This document shows, piece after piece, positions 62,678 to 64,000 of a DNA stretch of 64,000 nucleotides (the first letter of the stretch is position 1; the number at the start of each line of letters is the position of its first letter). Origin of the DNA: Janibacter sp. CX7 (GTDB taxonomy: Bacteria; Actinomycetota; Actinomycetes; Actinomycetales; Dermatophilaceae). A program made the translations under genes and the position numbers. The DNA lies in the NCBI RefSeq assembly GCF_024362365.1, contig NZ_CP101464.1, positions 992,001 to 1,056,000 on the forward strand, written 5' to 3'. Below the pieces are notes generated by a model. The model was given only the letters and a program-made list of their open reading frames with translations. It was not told the DNA's origin and searched no databases.

Positions 62678-64000
62678 ATGCTGCTCTACGTGCTGGGGGT
62701 CCTGCTTGCCGTCGTGGGCATCGCCCTGTCGATCGCCCTGCACGAGATCGGCCACCTCGTCCCGGCGAAGAAGTTCGGCCTGCGGGTGCCGCAGTACATG
62801 GTCGGCTTCGGCCCGACGGTCTGGTCGCGTCGCCGCGGCGAGACGGAGTACGGCGTCAAGGCGATCCCGCTGGGCGGCTACATCCGGATGATCGGCATGT
62901 TCCCGCCGGCCCAGGACGGGCGGGTGCGCACCACGAGCACCGGGCGGATGAGCCAGCTCGTCGACGAGGCTCGGCAGCAGAGCTTCGAGGAGGTCCGCCC
63001 CGAGGACGAGGGCCGGATGTTCTACCAGCTGCCGATCTGGAAGCGGGTCGTCATCATGATGGGCGGTCCGGTGATGAACCTGCTCATCGCGCTCGTCGTC
63101 CTCGGCGGCATCTGGACGATGAGCGGCATCGCCGTGACGACGACGACCGTGGCGTCGGTCAACGAGTGCGTCGACATCAAGCAGATGGGGCAGCAGGCGG
63201 CCGACGAGTGCACCTCCGACATGCCCGTCGCGCCGGCCAACGAGGCCGGGCTCAAGCCGGGTGACCGGATCACCGAGATCAACGGCCGGCCCGTCTCGAC
63301 GTGGGCCGACGTCCGCGGCGCGATCCGGGCCAACCTGGACAAGCCGCTGACGATGACGGTCGAGCGTGACGGGGCGGCCAAGGAGCTCGAGGCCGACCCG
63401 ATCGTCCTCGACATGCCCGTCTACGACGACAACGGCGCACCGCAGACCGATGCCTCGGGCACGGTGCGCACCGAGCGCGCCGGCTTCCTCGGCGCGAGCC
63501 CGACCCAGGAGATGCAGAAGCAGTCGATCACCGCCGTGCCCGGGCTCTTCGGGGACCAGCTCGGCGACACCTACGGGCTGCTCGTGCGCATCCCGCAGAA
63601 GCTCGTCGGCGTCGCGCAGGCGGCCTTCGGCAGCAGCGAGCGCGACCCCAACGGCCCGATGTCGGTCGTCGGGGTCGGACGGGTCGCCGGTGAGGTCGCC
63701 AGCTCCGACGTCTTCGGCGACACCAAGGACAAGGCGATCCTCCTGCTCAGCCTCCTCGGCGGGCTCAACCTCGTGCTCTTCGCCTTCAACACCGTGCCGC
63801 TGCTGCCGCTCGACGGCGGCCACGTCGCCGGCGCGCTGTGGGAGGCGGTCAAGAAGGGCTGGGCCAGGCTGCGCGGCCTGCCCGACCCCGGACCCGTCGA
63901 CGTCGCCAAGGCGCTGCCGCTGGCCTATGTCGTCGCCATCGCCTTCCTCGGCATGACCCTGCTGCTCGTCTACGCCGACATCGTCAAGCCGGTGAAGCTG
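62678..64000 (+). CDS. rip1: M50 site-2 zinc protease (Rip1/RseP type), 3' end beyond the window
   Basis: Rip1/RseP cuts membrane-embedded anti-sigma factors. The frame is open to the end of the window, giving 441 residues, close to the family's full length. It has the zinc motif HEIGH (residues 22-26) in the first helix, a PDZ domain with AGLKPGDRITEINGRPV (about 190-206), GGPVMNLLIAL and the third ligand Asp379 in LLPLDGGH. It has four membrane helices. It follows dxr by 12 bases. Confidence 0.93.
   Translation, partial: MLLYVLGVLLAVVGIALSIALHEIGHLVPAKKFGLRVPQYMVGFGPTVWSRRRGETEYGVKAIPLGGYIRMIGMFPPAQDGRVRTTSTGRMSQLVDEARQQSFEEVRPEDEGRMFYQLPIWKRVVIMMGGPVMNLLIALVVLGGIWTMSGIAVTTTTVASVNECVDIKQMGQQAADECTSDMPVAPANEAGLKPGDRITEINGRPVSTWADVRGAIRANLDKPLTMTVERDGAAKELEADPIVLDMPVYDDNGAPQTDASGTVRTERAGFLGASPTQEMQKQSITAVPGLFGDQLGDTYGLLVRIPQKLVGVAQAAFGSSERDPNGPMSVVGVGRVAGEVASSDVFGDTKDKAILLLSLLGGLNLVLFAFNTVPLLPLDGGHVAGALWEAVKKGWARLRGLPDPGPVDVAKALPLAYVVAIAFLGMTLLLVYADIVKPVKL

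Overview
The window is GC-rich (around 70%), uses GTG starts often, and packs genes with ATGA/GTGA overlaps. It reads as the chromosome of an actinobacterium, most likely a Micrococcales member near Intrasporangiaceae/Dermatophilaceae (inference from gene content and actinobacterial families such as DUF2469 and DUF6421). No rRNA, tRNA, CRISPR array, insertion sequence or prophage was recognised.

The core of the window keeps a gene order known from other actinobacteria, for example the Mycobacterium tuberculosis segment from ftsY to rip1. It runs: ftsY, amtB-glnK-glnD, ffh (1-9.4 kb; SRP targeting and nitrogen sensing); rpsP-khpA-rimM-trmD, rplS, two lepB, rnhB, a DUF2469 gene, a YraN gene, comM, dprA, xerC, an M23 peptidase (13.9-25 kb; ribosome, secretion and DNA processing); rpsB-tsf, pyrH-frr-cdsA, rlmN-purU (26-36.6 kb); then dxr and a rip1-type site-2 protease (61.5-64 kb). 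trmD is fused to an acetyltransferase domain.

Accessory blocks interrupt this core. At 9.5-13.7 kb lie a hydrolase, a reductase, an amidohydrolase and a divergent TauE/Rrf2 pair. At 28.3-30.9 kb is an alkane hydroxylase-rubredoxin fusion with its TetR regulator and an ABM-domain membrane protein. At 36.7-61.5 kb, between purU and dxr, is a 25-kb insertion: a ROK-regulated sugar ABC importer, a LOG protein, a secreted subtilisin, a polyamine module (aminotransferase, Lrp regulator, aminobutyraldehyde dehydrogenase, PotDABC importer, saccharopine-dehydrogenase-like enzyme), a PAP2 phosphatase, threonine aldolase with a two-domain DUF6421 protein, succinate-semialdehyde dehydrogenase, a secreted barnase with a barstar, and a ZIP transporter. 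The polyamine module plus gabD would carry imported putrescine to GABA and succinate.

The most unusual signal is at DNA level. The heptamer CGAAGGG (reverse CCCTTCG), usually followed by G or A, occurs about 80 times in 64 kb, on both strands and in all reading frames. Close inverted pairs form several terminators and one hairpin inside rlmN. Other non-gene signals are a three-copy REP-like repeat (one copy inside a gene at a domain junction), many -10 boxes placed for leaderless mRNAs, a GlnR-like box before amtB, palindromic operators before the alkane and sugar operons, twin terminator-like hairpins, a 92-bp structured inverted repeat, and a GT-rich stretch with G-quadruplex potential.
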